Below, piece after piece: positions 6,163 through 14,162 of a stretch of DNA of 32,810 nt. The number at the start of each line of letters is the position of its first letter. Within the stretch, counting starts at the first letter, position 1. A model generated the notes under the pieces. That model was given only the letters and a program-made list of their open reading frames with translations, had not been told where the DNA came from and ran no database searches. Source of the DNA: a virus; the IMG/VR virus record IMGVR_UViG_3300025137_000152, positions 1 to 32,810 of that record; one strand, 5' to 3'. Both the position numbers and the translations under genes were made by a program.

Positions 6163-8272
6163 GACTTACCCGGTATTTCCAACAAATGACAAGAAGCCTT
6201 GCTGGTCTAATGCAGAGCTGAAAGTTGGTAAAGGTGAAGGCGGCTACAAGATAGCAACGCAAGACCCCAAGCAAATCAAAAAATTATTTAGTCACCGATT
6301 AGCAACTGAGATAGCTGTCCCGATGGGAGATATGTCCGGGCTGATGTGTGTTGACGTAGACGTTTATAAAGACCCAGAGCTAGAAGAGTGGGTGAAAGGT
6401 CAGATAGGTTTAGAAGAGACGCTGACCCATGTCACCCGGTCAGGCGGCAAACATTTTATATTTAAACACCCGGGGGCAATGCGGTTTCCATCTACATTAC
6501 GAGAGGGTGTGGATATCAAAGCTGTTGGCGCTGGTTACATATGCTTCCCACCGACTGCTGGATATAAAGTATTAAATGATACTTCTATCAAATCGTTTCC
6601 AATGAGCTTGCTGCACAATGCAACCGGGCAGCAGGTGAACGGCAAATTAGCGACATCGAGTTTTAACGATGCAACAGACGATGACCTTATCAATCGCATA
6701 GCATCAGCCACTGACTTATACCCAGCGTTACGGACGCTGTCTTATCGGCTACCGTCTAGACGCAATGACAATGGTGACCTGTTTAGTAAAGATGAGCAGC
6801 TTGCAGTGCTAAAGAATATTATGCTGACCAGTGATGCAAAGAATGCTGGACACAAGCGGCATGATGATTGGCTGGATAGGTTCAACAAAATTACTGACCT
6901 TGTCGAAAGCGCAAACAGAAAAGCTGACCTGCAAGTGTCGCAGACAGCAATTGATAAGATTACTGGCGATGGCGAAAGCTTCTTTAAGGATGCTCCCCAA
7001 CGCCCGATAGGAGTGCAACGTGAAGCCACAATAGATGATATCGAAGCCTACGTTGCTGAAGCTCAAGTGGATACTGAGTATGAAACATTTAATGCTCAGG
7101 GCTTACGATTAGAAAAACTTAATCCAATTGACTGGGTGATACCCGGCATGGTTCCCAAAGGTTCGACAGTGTCTCTAGGTGGTACATCGAATGTAGGGAA
7201 AACGAGATGGCTAGCTGCTCTGGCTGTCTCACTCTCCGTTGGTAATACAAAGCGCATGGGTCTACCACCAATAGACACGACCCATGCGTCTTTGTGGATT
7301 GCCAATGAAGAACGAGTAGATGATATCAAACGCAGACTGAAAGCAGTTATGCTGCAACACAATGACAAGGACAGTGCTGACATTGTGGTCCGTGGCAAGG
7401 ACAATGGAACGGCTCGGCTGATAGCTTTGAATGAGATAGGTACACCTGAGCTGGACCAGAAAAGTATAGCCAAGATAGTTGCCCAAGCTAGGCGTGTTGA
7501 CGCAAGTGTTATCATCCTAGACCCCTACGTTACGCTGTCTGAAGCAATGGATGAGAACAGCGCAGTCAGTGCTGGCATTTTGACTAAAGCATTTATAATG
7601 ATATCGTCCATGACAGGAGCTGCGGTAATACATGCACATCACACGCCCAAGGACAGAAACAAGGACGATGACTGGTATCGTGGCGATGCTAGTGCTTGGC
7701 GTGGTAGCGGTGCAATTTATTCTGCTCTTGATTGTGGTTACACTCTTAGCCATTGGATGCCAAAGAATGGTGAGCAGCGTAAAGCTTGGAAGCAAAAGAA
7801 GTTGGAGCTGGCTTTATCACGGTACGTTGTATTGGACACAGGCAAGATTAGAGAAGGTGAGCCACTGCAACCAGTTATGTATCAACTGGTGGGGCAAGAG
7901 ATGGATGAAGGCGAGGGCAGTGCTATCGGTGTATGTGAAATGACTGATGAGCAAACGGCAGCTAACGTGCTGCTTGACGGTGCAATCGATAAACTCTTTG
8001 CATCTGAGCTGGCTGAGAAGATGGGGGAACGGCTTGGCTATGGTTCGTTTACTAAGCTGGCTGAGATACACGACAAGATGCGAGGTGAAGATATATGGAC
8101 GGTGACAGGGGACAGGATGTTTACCCGGGACGCTGAGAAGCTGCACATGATGTTTGAAGACGCAGTGCATTTCTCTGGTGGTACGGTGCAGCTTGTTCTC
8201 GACACAAAGAAGAAGACTAATGGACGGTGGACATTTGTTATTGCTCAAGCTGAGAACAAGTTTACAACTTGA
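6122..8272 (+). CDS. Bifunctional primase-polymerase / RecA-fold helicase
   Basis: This 716-residue protein combines an N-terminal archaeo-eukaryotic primase (Prim-Pol) domain with a C-terminal RepA/DnaB-like ATPase. The Prim-Pol part shows the metal-binding pair Asp78-x-Asp80 (VDVD), GGKHFIFKHP (108-117) and VDIKAVGAGYICFPPT (130-145). The ATPase part shows Walker A GGTSNVGKT (353-361), Walker B VIILDPY (463-469) and HAHHTPK (504-510). Such proteins make primers and unwind DNA at the fork, partnering the family A polymerase encoded on the other strand. The last codons run into a set of 9-bp repeats. Domain order and spacing are normal for phage replicative primase-helicases. Confidence 0.92.
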   Translation: MSRDIVKEALEVAKTYPVFPTNDKKPCWSNAELKVGKGEGGYKIATQDPKQIKKLFSHRLATEIAVPMGDMSGLMCVDVDVYKDPELEEWVKGQIGLEETLTHVTRSGGKHFIFKHPGAMRFPSTLREGVDIKAVGAGYICFPPTAGYKVLNDTSIKSFPMSLLHNATGQQVNGKLATSSFNDATDDDLINRIASATDLYPALRTLSYRLPSRRNDNGDLFSKDEQLAVLKNIMLTSDAKNAGHKRHDDWLDRFNKITDLVESANRKADLQVSQTAIDKITGDGESFFKDAPQRPIGVQREATIDDIEAYVAEAQVDTEYETFNAQGLRLEKLNPIDWVIPGMVPKGSTVSLGGTSNVGKTRWLAALAVSLSVGNTKRMGLPPIDTTHASLWIANEERVDDIKRRLKAVMLQHNDKDSADIVVRGKDNGTARLIALNEIGTPELDQKSIAKIVAQARRVDASVIILDPYVTLSEAMDENSAVSAGILTKAFIMISSMTGAAVIHAHHTPKDRNKDDDWYRGDASAWRGSGAIYSALDCGYTLSHWMPKNGEQRKAWKQKKLELALSRYVVLDTGKIREGEPLQPVMYQLVGQEMDEGEGSAIGVCEMTDEQTAANVLLDGAIDKLFASELAEKMGERLGYGSFTKLAEIHDKMRGEDIWTVTGDRMFTRDAEKLHMMFEDAVHFSGGTVQLVLDTKKKTNGRWTFVIAQAENKFTT

Positions 8273-8339
8273 GCAGTGCAAACGTCATATATAGCAACGA
8301 TTATAAACTTGAGCGCTCAAGTTGCTGCTCAAGTTTGTA
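8266..8339. repeat. Cluster of four AACTTGAGC repeats (iteron- or operator-like)
   Basis: AACTTGAGC occurs at 8266-8274 and 8306-8314, and its inverse GCTCAAGTT at 8315-8323 and 8327-8335. The middle two form a perfect 18-bp palindrome. The second and fourth copies can form a 13-bp RNA stem (8302-8314 with 8327-8339, one wobble pair). The first copy spans the stop codon of the primase-helicase. The 94 bases between that stop and the next ATG (8367) hold no other gene. Possible roles are a replication origin, an operator or a transcript-processing site. Confidence 0.7.
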
Positions 8340-8366
8340 TCAAGTAAAGAAAAGGAAGGAAACACA

Positions 8367-8450
8367 ATGGTTACAGACTTGATGAACTTGCTCCCCCTAA
8401 AGGGGACATGGTCTTGGGGACACAGTCCCCTTGGGGCATTCGTATGTTAG
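8367..8450 (+). CDS. Leader-peptide-like mini ORF coupled to the RuvC-like gene
   Basis: A 27-residue ORF (MVTDLMNLLPLKGTWSWGHS then six residues) has a strong AAGGAAGGA ribosome site 7 bases upstream. Its TAG stop overlaps the ATG of the RuvC-like gene in ATGTTAG (8444-8450). The sequence is full of G4 and C4 runs that fold into competing hairpins. A well-initiated short ORF ending on the next start suggests a translational leader that opens the resolvase start. It could also be a genuine tiny protein. Confidence 0.55.
   Translation: MVTDLMNLLPLKGTWSWGHSPLGAFVC
8394..8436 (+). promoter_or_regulatory. Competing hairpins over the RuvC-like start region
   Basis: CCCC-TAAA-GGGG (8394-8405), GGGGAC-ACA-GTCCCC (8416-8430) and CCCC-TT-GGGG (8427-8436) cannot all form at once. 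GGGG at 8433-8436 is the likely Shine-Dalgarno of the resolvase at 8444, so pairing choices would hide or free it. This resembles a translational attenuator driven by ribosomes on the leader ORF. Inferred from sequence only. Confidence 0.45.
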
Positions 8451-8923
8451 TTCTCGGCATTGACCCGGGACAAGCAGGTGGAATAGCTGTGGTTAAGTTT
8501 TTAAATGGCAATGCACCTAAGCTATTAAAAGCGATGCGAACACCAGTGCTGCATGTCAAAAAGAAAAAGATGATTGATGCTGCATCGATTATGCTGGACC
8601 TTCAAGACATGGATTTTGACGTTGCTATAATTGAGCAGGTCAACGCTATGCCAAGGCAAGGCGTATCCAGCAGCTTCCAATTTGGTAGGAGCTACGGTGC
8701 TGCTGAGGCTCTCTGTCAGCTACTTGCTCCGAAGGTAGAGCATGTGACACCAGCAGTGTGGAAGAAAGCTATGGGGCTTGTCTCAGATAAACAGGCTAGT
8801 CTCGACATGGCTAAACTTACATTCGGTAGAAACGAGCTGTGGAACATAAAGAAGAACGATGGTATTGCTGAGGCTGCTCTACTTTGTATCTACTTGGTAG
8901 ACAAATTTAACAAAGTAGATTAG
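8444..8923 (+). CDS. RuvC-like Holliday junction resolvase
   Basis: This 159-residue RNase H-fold nuclease begins with LGIDPGQAGG (4-13, catalytic Asp7). AIIEQV (61-66, Glu64) and NDGIAEAALL (138-147, Asp139 with Glu143) follow, which completes the acidic set of phage RuvC-like resolvases. It probably cleaves branched replication intermediates so that DNA can be packaged. I chose ATG 8444 because the family starts directly before the first beta strand; a longer in-frame start at 8408 adds 12 unlikely residues. The start overlaps the stop of a 27-codon leader ORF. It lies 9 bases before the GIY-YIG/terminase gene. Confidence 0.88.
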   Translation: MLVLGIDPGQAGGIAVVKFLNGNAPKLLKAMRTPVLHVKKKKMIDAASIMLDLQDMDFDVAIIEQVNAMPRQGVSSSFQFGRSYGAAEALCQLLAPKVEHVTPAVWKKAMGLVSDKQASLDMAKLTFGRNELWNIKKNDGIAEAALLCIYLVDKFNKVD

Positions 8924-8932
8924 TCTAGTCGC

Positions 8933-9703
8933 ATGGCTACACAAAAGTTTTATGTTTACACATTGACTGACCCGAGAGACCTAAAGGTTTTTTATGTTGG
9001 TAAAGGCACAGCATCCCGAGGCTATGCACACACTCATCGATTAGACATCCGTGACACTGACGCTAGTCCAAAGGCTAGGCGTGTGCGAGATATCATTGAT
9101 AGTGGTGAGGAAGTTGTCGTTAATATTCTCAAGCGCTTTGTCGATGAGGATGAAGCATATGCATATGAAGCCAGCTTAATTGAGAAGACACCCGATTTAG
9201 AGAACAGCCTTGCAGGTGGTGGTGGAGACAGGAGCGAGATGACCAAAGCTGCTGACGGTAAACGATACAAGCTTACTCCCAAGCAAGAGCAGTTTGCCCA
9301 ACTAGTTGCAAGTGCTGAGCATACACTGTCTGACTGTTACAGAGCTGCTTACGATACAAGTAGGATGAATGACAAGCAGGTGAATGAAGAGGCAAGCAAG
9401 CTTGGTAGTCACCCAAAGATTACCCAAAGGGTTGAAGTGATAAAAGCGCCAATCATTGAGAAAACCCAGCTAAAGCTGCATGACATCATTACAGGACTAC
9501 AGAGAGCTGCTGACCTTGCAGACCAGACTGCACAGGCTGGAGCAATGGTCTCTGCATTCCGTGAGCTGGGCAAGATTGCTGATTTGTACCCGGCAGAGCG
9601 TAAAGAGATAACAATGACTGATGATATCGTTGACAGGCTGCAAGCTGGACGCAAACGAGCTGCTAATGTTGTAGACATCGCATCACACAGGAAGGAAGGC
9701 TAA
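8933..9703 (+). CDS. Fusion of GIY-YIG nuclease domain with terminase small subunit
   Basis: This 256-residue protein has two parts. Residues 5-98 are a GIY-YIG nuclease of the LEM-3-like type: FYVYTL (6-11), FYVGKG (20-25), Arg29, Glu79 in AYEASLIEKT and Asn91 before GGGG, so the usual catalytic Tyr, Arg, Glu and Asn all seem present. Residues 112-256 look like a small terminase: KLTPKQEQFAQLVASAEHTL (113-132), a helix-turn-helix stretch with ASKLGSHPKITQRV (154-167), then an oligomerisation-type helical region. The small terminase recognises phage DNA and stimulates the large subunit; the nuclease may make a specific cut or clear branches. No strong ribosome site precedes ATG 8933, so translation may be coupled to the resolvase gene. 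No frame change separates the parts, so this is a true single-chain fusion. Confidence 0.85.
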   Translation: MATQKFYVYTLTDPRDLKVFYVGKGTASRGYAHTHRLDIRDTDASPKARRVRDIIDSGEEVVVNILKRFVDEDEAYAYEASLIEKTPDLENSLAGGGGDRSEMTKAADGKRYKLTPKQEQFAQLVASAEHTLSDCYRAAYDTSRMNDKQVNEEASKLGSHPKITQRVEVIKAPIIEKTQLKLHDIITGLQRAADLADQTAQAGAMVSAFRELGKIADLYPAERKEITMTDDIVDRLQAGRKRAANVVDIASHRKEG

Positions 9704-9705
9704 CC

Positions 9706-9795
9706 ATGTATGGCAAAGTAAAGGCAACAACAAAGAAGAAGGCGAAAGTAAAGGTAACTAAGAAGAAGTCAGCTAAGAACACCAAGAAGGTCTAA
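9706..9795 (+). CDS. Lysine-rich 29-residue mini protein
   Basis: The ORF reads MYGKVKATTKKKAKVKVTKK and nine more residues, with about half of all residues being Lys. It begins 2 bases after the small terminase stop, with AGGAAGGA about 10 bases upstream inside that gene. Similar tiny Lys-rich proteins occur in tailed phages. DNA binding is likely from charge alone; a head or packaging role is a guess from position. Confidence 0.6.
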   Translation: MYGKVKATTKKKAKVKVTKKKSAKNTKKV

Positions 9796-9796
9796 T

Positions 9797-10024
9797 GTGG
9801 ACCATCTGGAACAGGTGTATTTACTGATGACTAGTCGCAGGTTAAATGCTGACCAAGAGACATTGCTGGAGACTGTACTCGGTCCCGGTGTCACGCTGGT
9901 CAACATGGACGATGTAGAAGACGGTGACATCATTAGCCTAGACGGACATGAATGGACGGTAACTAAGAATGGCAATCGGTACAGATATAGAGAAGATAAC
10001 GTCATCGAACTCTGGTGGACATGA
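9797..10024 (+). CDS. Small protein of unknown function in the packaging module
   Basis: A 75-residue acidic protein with a GTG start 1 base after the preceding stop and AAGAAGG upstream. It reads VDHLEQVYLLMTSRRLNADQ at the N-terminus, with a beta-rich second half containing GDIISLDGHEWTVTKNG. The ATG overlapping the previous stop is in another frame and closes after ten codons, so GTG is preferred. Not recognised. It overlaps the next gene by 56 bases. Confidence 0.6.
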   Translation: MDHLEQVYLLMTSRRLNADQETLLETVLGPGVTLVNMDDVEDGDIISLDGHEWTVTKNGNRYRYREDNVIELWWT

Positions 10025-10175
10025 CTGGGTAGACGCACCCCCGGGCTTTGGTGCAGCACAATGTTGTAGGTATTGCGGTCAACGCAACATAGCGCCTTAC
10101 AACTCAGTGCCGTGCAGCACTGCACCACACTCACCAACTATCCCAACCAAGAGTGACTATGACCCAACAGCCTAG
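9969..10175 (+). CDS. Small zinc-ribbon-like protein overlapping its neighbours
   Basis: A 68-residue ORF with a cysteine cluster: Cys32, Cys33-x2-Cys36, Cys49 and His54, with His18 in GHDW upstream. Spacing fits a small zinc-binding ribbon, and HDW followed by CxxC is a pattern I associate with small phage proteins. It overlaps the 9797 gene by 56 bases and the large terminase start by 17. No clear ribosome site is seen. It could be a chance reading frame, but the clustered Cys/His favours a real gene. Confidence 0.5.
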   Translation: MAIGTDIEKITSSNSGGHDWVDAPPGFGAAQCCRYCGQRNIAPYNSVPCSTAPHSPTIPTKSDYDPTA

Positions 10176-11652
10176 TGCAATAGACATAGACATGCAGCTA
10201 GCAGATGCTATGGCAGAGTGCTACGCTGACCCATTGCGCCATGTGCTGATGAGTTATCCATGGGGCAGTGGCATCCTAGCCGGAAGAGATGGACCGCTGG
10301 AATGGCAGCAAGACTACCTGACAATGATTGGCAATGAGGTCTCCAGCCGTAACTTCAACGGTCACGACCCAGTCCCACCCCTAAGAGTGACGTGCGCCTC
10401 CGGGCATGGAATAGGTAAGTCGACACTGACGGCTTGGCTGATAAAATGGGTGATGGACACCAGACCTTTTGCGAAGGGGGTAGTCACAGCCAACACTGCG
10501 GAGCAGCTACGGACAAAAACGTGGGCAGAGCTTGCGAAGTGGCACAACATAAGCCTGACAAAAAATTGGTATCATCTCAACTCAGGGGGTGGGTCCATGA
10601 ATTTATATCATAAAATGCACCGAGAGACATGGCGTGTTGATGCACAGACTAGTCGAGAAGAAAACTCGGAAGCGTTTGCTGGTCTTCATGCCGCTAACAG
10701 CTCACCGTTTTATATATTCGATGAGGCATCAGCTATCCCAGAAAAAATATTTGAGGTGCGTGAGGGTGGTCTTACTGACGGAGAGCCTATGTGCTTTGAC
10801 TTTGGTAACCCTACCAGAAACTCCGGGCGTTTCTTTCAGAACATGATTGGAAAATACAAGCACCGTCATATCAGAAAATTTATAGACAGCAGAACCGTAG
10901 CCATCACTAACAAGACTTTGCTCAATCAATGGGTGGAAGACTATGGCGAAGACAGCGACTTTGTAAAGGTCAGGATTAAGGGCGAGTTTCCCAGCGCTGC
11001 CTCTATGCAGTTTATACCCAGTGACTTAGTAGACAAATGCATGAGAGAAGACGTGCATGTAGAACCACACGAACCATTAGTTATGGGCGTAGACGTTGCA
11101 CGTTTTGGGGATGACCAGTCTGTCATATGGATGAGACAAGGCAGGGACTGTGTGTCACAAGGAATTAAAAAATACCGGGGCGTAGATACTATGACCCTAG
11201 CGTCAGAAGTAGCAACACTAGCAGCCCAGAAAAATCCAAATACAATTTTTATCGATGGCGGTGGTGTTGGTGGTGGCGTAATCGACAGATGTAGGCAGCT
11301 AGGACTAGAAGTAGTAGAAGTTAACTTTGGGTCTAAAGCTACCGTCTCTGGCTACGCAAACTTACGAGCGCAATGCTGGGGCAACCTGCGTGACGCTATG
11401 GTTAGTGGTATTATGCTTGACGATGACCCGGACATTCGGGCTGACTTAACATCTACAGAATATGGGTACAATGTGCGTAACCAGATACAACTAGAGAAAA
11501 AAGAAGATATGAAAAAACGAGGATTAGCATCCCCTGACTTGGCTGATGCCTTGGCGCTAACCTTTGCTTTCCCGGTAGCTCCTACTAGAGCCGGGTATAA
11601 AGGGACCAGCATGTATGGTGAAGCGACACATGAGTATGACCCGTTTTTCTAG
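10159..11652 (+). CDS. terL: Terminase large subunit
   Basis: This 497-residue packaging motor has an N-terminal ATPase with Walker A CASGHGIGKST (79-89) and Walker B IFDEAS (186-191). Its C-terminal RNase H-fold nuclease shows GVDVARFGDD (310-319), FIDGGGVGGG (364-373) and PDLADALALT (459-468), giving the acidic metal-binding set. It pumps phage DNA into the prohead through the portal and cuts it. I use ATG 10159; an in-frame GTG at 10153 is an alternative. It lies downstream of the GIY-YIG/small terminase fusion with three small ORFs between. Length and motifs are normal for this podoviral type. Confidence 0.95.
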   Translation: MTQQPSAIDIDMQLADAMAECYADPLRHVLMSYPWGSGILAGRDGPLEWQQDYLTMIGNEVSSRNFNGHDPVPPLRVTCASGHGIGKSTLTAWLIKWVMDTRPFAKGVVTANTAEQLRTKTWAELAKWHNISLTKNWYHLNSGGGSMNLYHKMHRETWRVDAQTSREENSEAFAGLHAANSSPFYIFDEASAIPEKIFEVREGGLTDGEPMCFDFGNPTRNSGRFFQNMIGKYKHRHIRKFIDSRTVAITNKTLLNQWVEDYGEDSDFVKVRIKGEFPSAASMQFIPSDLVDKCMREDVHVEPHEPLVMGVDVARFGDDQSVIWMRQGRDCVSQGIKKYRGVDTMTLASEVATLAAQKNPNTIFIDGGGVGGGVIDRCRQLGLEVVEVNFGSKATVSGYANLRAQCWGNLRDAMVSGIMLDDDPDIRADLTSTEYGYNVRNQIQLEKKEDMKKRGLASPDLADALALTFAFPVAPTRAGYKGTSMYGEATHEYDPFF

Positions 11653-11712
11653 CAAGCGACTAGACGGAACATTAAAAATGATATAAGGTGTGAACAAAGG
11701 ATATTTGAAAAT

Positions 11713-12198
11713 ATGCCAGTAGCGTTAGAGACAAGTAAAGCGAGTGGTTACGAACTGCGCCAGATAAGTACCCAAGACTGGGTGCATATCAGGGACATGG
11801 TTCCAGACATACACGCAGAAAGTCGCTACCGGGACAGCGTATTATCAATAAGAAAGGTGCATGAGCTATTTGAAGCTACGCTGCAAAACAAAGACCAATG
11901 CTGTTTCCTTCTTTGGAAAAATGGGAAATGCGTGGGTTTATTTGCAGGGATGGCTATCAGTCATTTTTTTACTGATGATGTTTATGCTTCTGACCTCATG
12001 TTCTACGTCATTCCTGAGCAAAGGAAAACTAGAGCAGCATTGTTACTCGTCCGGGCATTTGAGCGATGGGCAGCAATGCTTAACTGTGTGGAAGTTTCCG
12101 TTGGCATTTCAACGGGGGTGGATACAGAAAAGGTAGCTAAGTTTTATGAAAAGCTTGGCTATAAACGCAACGCAATTGGATTAAGGAAGGGGATATAA
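11713..12198 (+). CDS. GNAT-fold acetyltransferase-like protein
   Basis: A 161-residue protein with GNAT features: CVGLFAGMAI in the core strand region (about 75-84), LMFYVIPEQRKTRAALLLVR around the acetyl-CoA-binding helix (about 95-114), and a C-terminal KFYEKLGYKRN (about 143-153), the usual tail of the fold. The pyrophosphate loop lacks the full Q/RxxGxG/A pattern, so cofactor binding is uncertain. GNAT-like genes are common in the structural block of podoviruses, where they may be virion parts or modify other proteins. The 60 bases upstream (11653-11712) are AT-rich and hold no gene; I see no convincing promoter there. Confidence 0.75.
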   Translation: MPVALETSKASGYELRQISTQDWVHIRDMVPDIHAESRYRDSVLSIRKVHELFEATLQNKDQCCFLLWKNGKCVGLFAGMAISHFFTDDVYASDLMFYVIPEQRKTRAALLLVRAFERWAAMLNCVEVSVGISTGVDTEKVAKFYEKLGYKRNAIGLRKGI

Positions 12199-12200
12199 CT

Positions 12201-12416
12201 ATGTGTTTTTCAGCGCCAAAAATGCCAGCTCCACCACCACCGCCAGCAGCTCCAAAAGCAGCGCCTACAAAAGTAGACGGTGCGGTTACTCAATCAAGAC
12301 GTAACCAAAAGCGGAGAGCTAAGCTACAGGGTGGCACAGCGGCAACAAACAAAACATCTGGACAAGGTGTTTTAAAGAACGCTTATACATCAAGTCCAAC
12401 ACTATTAGGACAGTAA
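12201..12416 (+). CDS. Proline-rich small phage structural-module protein
   Basis: A 71-residue protein that starts MCFSAPKMPAPPPPPAAPKA, continues with a basic stretch (RRNQKRRAKLQGG) and ends in SSPTLLGQ. This build, with MCF start, polyproline run and a TSPTLLG-like end, is familiar from small genes directly before podoviral portals. The function is unknown; an assembly or virion-associated role is inferred from its fixed place. It begins 2 bases after the GNAT stop and ends 3 bases before the portal. Confidence 0.7.
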   Translation: MCFSAPKMPAPPPPPAAPKAAPTKVDGAVTQSRRNQKRRAKLQGGTAATNKTSGQGVLKNAYTSSPTLLGQ

Positions 12417-12419
12417 TGG

Positions 12420-14162
12420 ATGGTTATGCAATCTGTTGAAAATCAATACTCCAGCTCGGTATCGGGTACTAAGCGAGGCAACTTGCATAGGCGGTACAAG
12501 CAGCTAGAGGACTATCGGTCATCATGGCGAAGCCACTGGATTGAGATAAGCGATTATCTTTATCCAAGACGTGGACGTTTTTTACTGGATAGTCAAAACA
12601 ACAGAGGGCGTAGACGTAACAACAAAATTATCGACAGTACCGGAACTCAAGCGCTGAGAACCTTAGCGGCAGGGCTTATGTCAGGAATGACTAGCCCTGC
12701 CCGTCCTTGGTTTAGGTTTGCTTTGTCGGACCCGGACATGATGGATATGCCAGACGTTAAACAATGGCTGGCTGCATCAGAAAAAATTTGTCGTAATATT
12801 TTACACAAGAGTAATTTCTATAACACCATTTACAATGTGTATGGTGAACTCGGAGCTTTTGGGACAGCACCTTTGTACCGTCAGAAAAGCTTTGATGACG
12901 TTATTAGGTTCCGACCTTTTACTGCTGGTGAGTACGTTATCGCAGAAAATTCACAAGGCAAGGTAGATACCTTGGGGCGTGAATTTACTATGACAGTAGC
13001 CCAGCTTGTAGAGAAGTTTGTTATAGACCGTGAGACAGGAAAGTCTGACTGGTCTGGAGTAAGCTCAGCTACAAAGCGGTTATGGCAGAATAAAAATTAC
13101 GATGCGCTGGTTACTATCATGCATATGATACAACCACGGATGGGCAGAGACCCTAGTAAGTCGGACCAAAAGAATAAAGCTTTTATGTCTTGTTACTTTG
13201 AAAAAGGTGCAGACAATGACGATGTATTGCAAGAAGGTGGCTATGACACTTTTCCGGCTTATGTAGCCAGATGGGATGTGTTGCCGGGTGACGTTTACGG
13301 CAGGTGTCCCGGGATGGACTACCTCGGTGACGTAAAACAATTACAGCACCAGCAAAAACGTAAAGCTCAAGCAATCGATAAAATGGTTAACCCACCAATG
13401 GTAGCGCCTAGTAGTCTGCGTGGCAGACCAACTACAGTTATCCCGGGTGGCACAACTTATGTAGACCAGACACAGGGTATGCAGGGATTTGTTCCAGCGT
13501 ATCAAGTCACACCCCGTCTCCAAGAAATGATGATGGACATTAAAGAAGTCCAAGACCGGGTGCAGCGAGGTTTCTACGCTGACTTGTTTGCAATGATGAT
13601 ACAGTCAGACCGTAGACAAATGACTGCAACGGAAGTTGTGGAAAGGCATGAAGAAAAATTAATGCTGCTTGGACCAGTGCTACAGCGTGTTAACGTAGAA
13701 CTGCTAGACCCACTTATGGATGATGTATTCCAGTTTGCATTAGAAGCAGACATGATACCGCCACCACCAGATGCTATTGCTGGTCAAGATTTAAGAATTG
13801 AATACGTTTCGTTATTGGCACAGGCGCAGCAAGCTGTTGCCGCTTCTTCTATGGAACGTACATTAGGATTTGCTGGAAACCTCGTAGCTGTCTTCCCACA
13901 GATTGTGGATAACATTGACGCTGATAAAGCTATACGAGAGTACAGTGAAATTTTGGGTAATGCTGCCAACTTACTTGTAGACCAAGACGAAGTCGACAAA
14001 GTAAGGGCAGAGCGTCAAGCGGCTGCTGCTCAAGAACAGCAGCAGATGATGCAAGCACAGCAAGCCCAAAATGCTAAGGTATTGTCACAAACTGACACAC
14101 AGAGACCTAACGCACTTACAGAACTCATGGGACGTGGTGCAACTGCTGAGGGTGGTGGTTAA
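12420..14162 (+). CDS. Portal (head-to-tail connecting) protein
   Basis: This 580-residue protein matches the podoviral head-to-tail connector family. Evidence includes HWIEISDYLYPRRGRF (39-54), the hallmark SGMTSPARPWFRF (88-100), and the conserved GELGAFGTAPLY region (about 142-153). Twelve copies normally form the ring at the packaging vertex that docks the terminase and later the tail adaptor. The C-terminus is Gln/Ala-rich (about 530-560), a coiled-coil-like tail. An alternative start at 12426 is possible. The stop overlaps the next ATG by 1 base. Confidence 0.94.
   Translation: MVMQSVENQYSSSVSGTKRGNLHRRYKQLEDYRSSWRSHWIEISDYLYPRRGRFLLDSQNNRGRRRNNKIIDSTGTQALRTLAAGLMSGMTSPARPWFRFALSDPDMMDMPDVKQWLAASEKICRNILHKSNFYNTIYNVYGELGAFGTAPLYRQKSFDDVIRFRPFTAGEYVIAENSQGKVDTLGREFTMTVAQLVEKFVIDRETGKSDWSGVSSATKRLWQNKNYDALVTIMHMIQPRMGRDPSKSDQKNKAFMSCYFEKGADNDDVLQEGGYDTFPAYVARWDVLPGDVYGRCPGMDYLGDVKQLQHQQKRKAQAIDKMVNPPMVAPSSLRGRPTTVIPGGTTYVDQTQGMQGFVPAYQVTPRLQEMMMDIKEVQDRVQRGFYADLFAMMIQSDRRQMTATEVVERHEEKLMLLGPVLQRVNVELLDPLMDDVFQFALEADMIPPPPDAIAGQDLRIEYVSLLAQAQQAVAASSMERTLGFAGNLVAVFPQIVDNIDADKAIREYSEILGNAANLLVDQDEVDKVRAERQAAAAQEQQQMMQAQQAQNAKVLSQTDTQRPNALTELMGRGATAEGGG

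Noticed and set aside
7632-8281. ORFs of 100-154 codons on both strands over the primase-helicase gene
   Set aside because: They overlap well-supported helicase motifs in the main frame and have no ribosome sites or recognisable content.
11653-11712. Late promoter in the AT-rich gap before the first GNAT gene
   Set aside because: ATATAAG resembles a -10 box, but no acceptable -35 box lies at the right distance.
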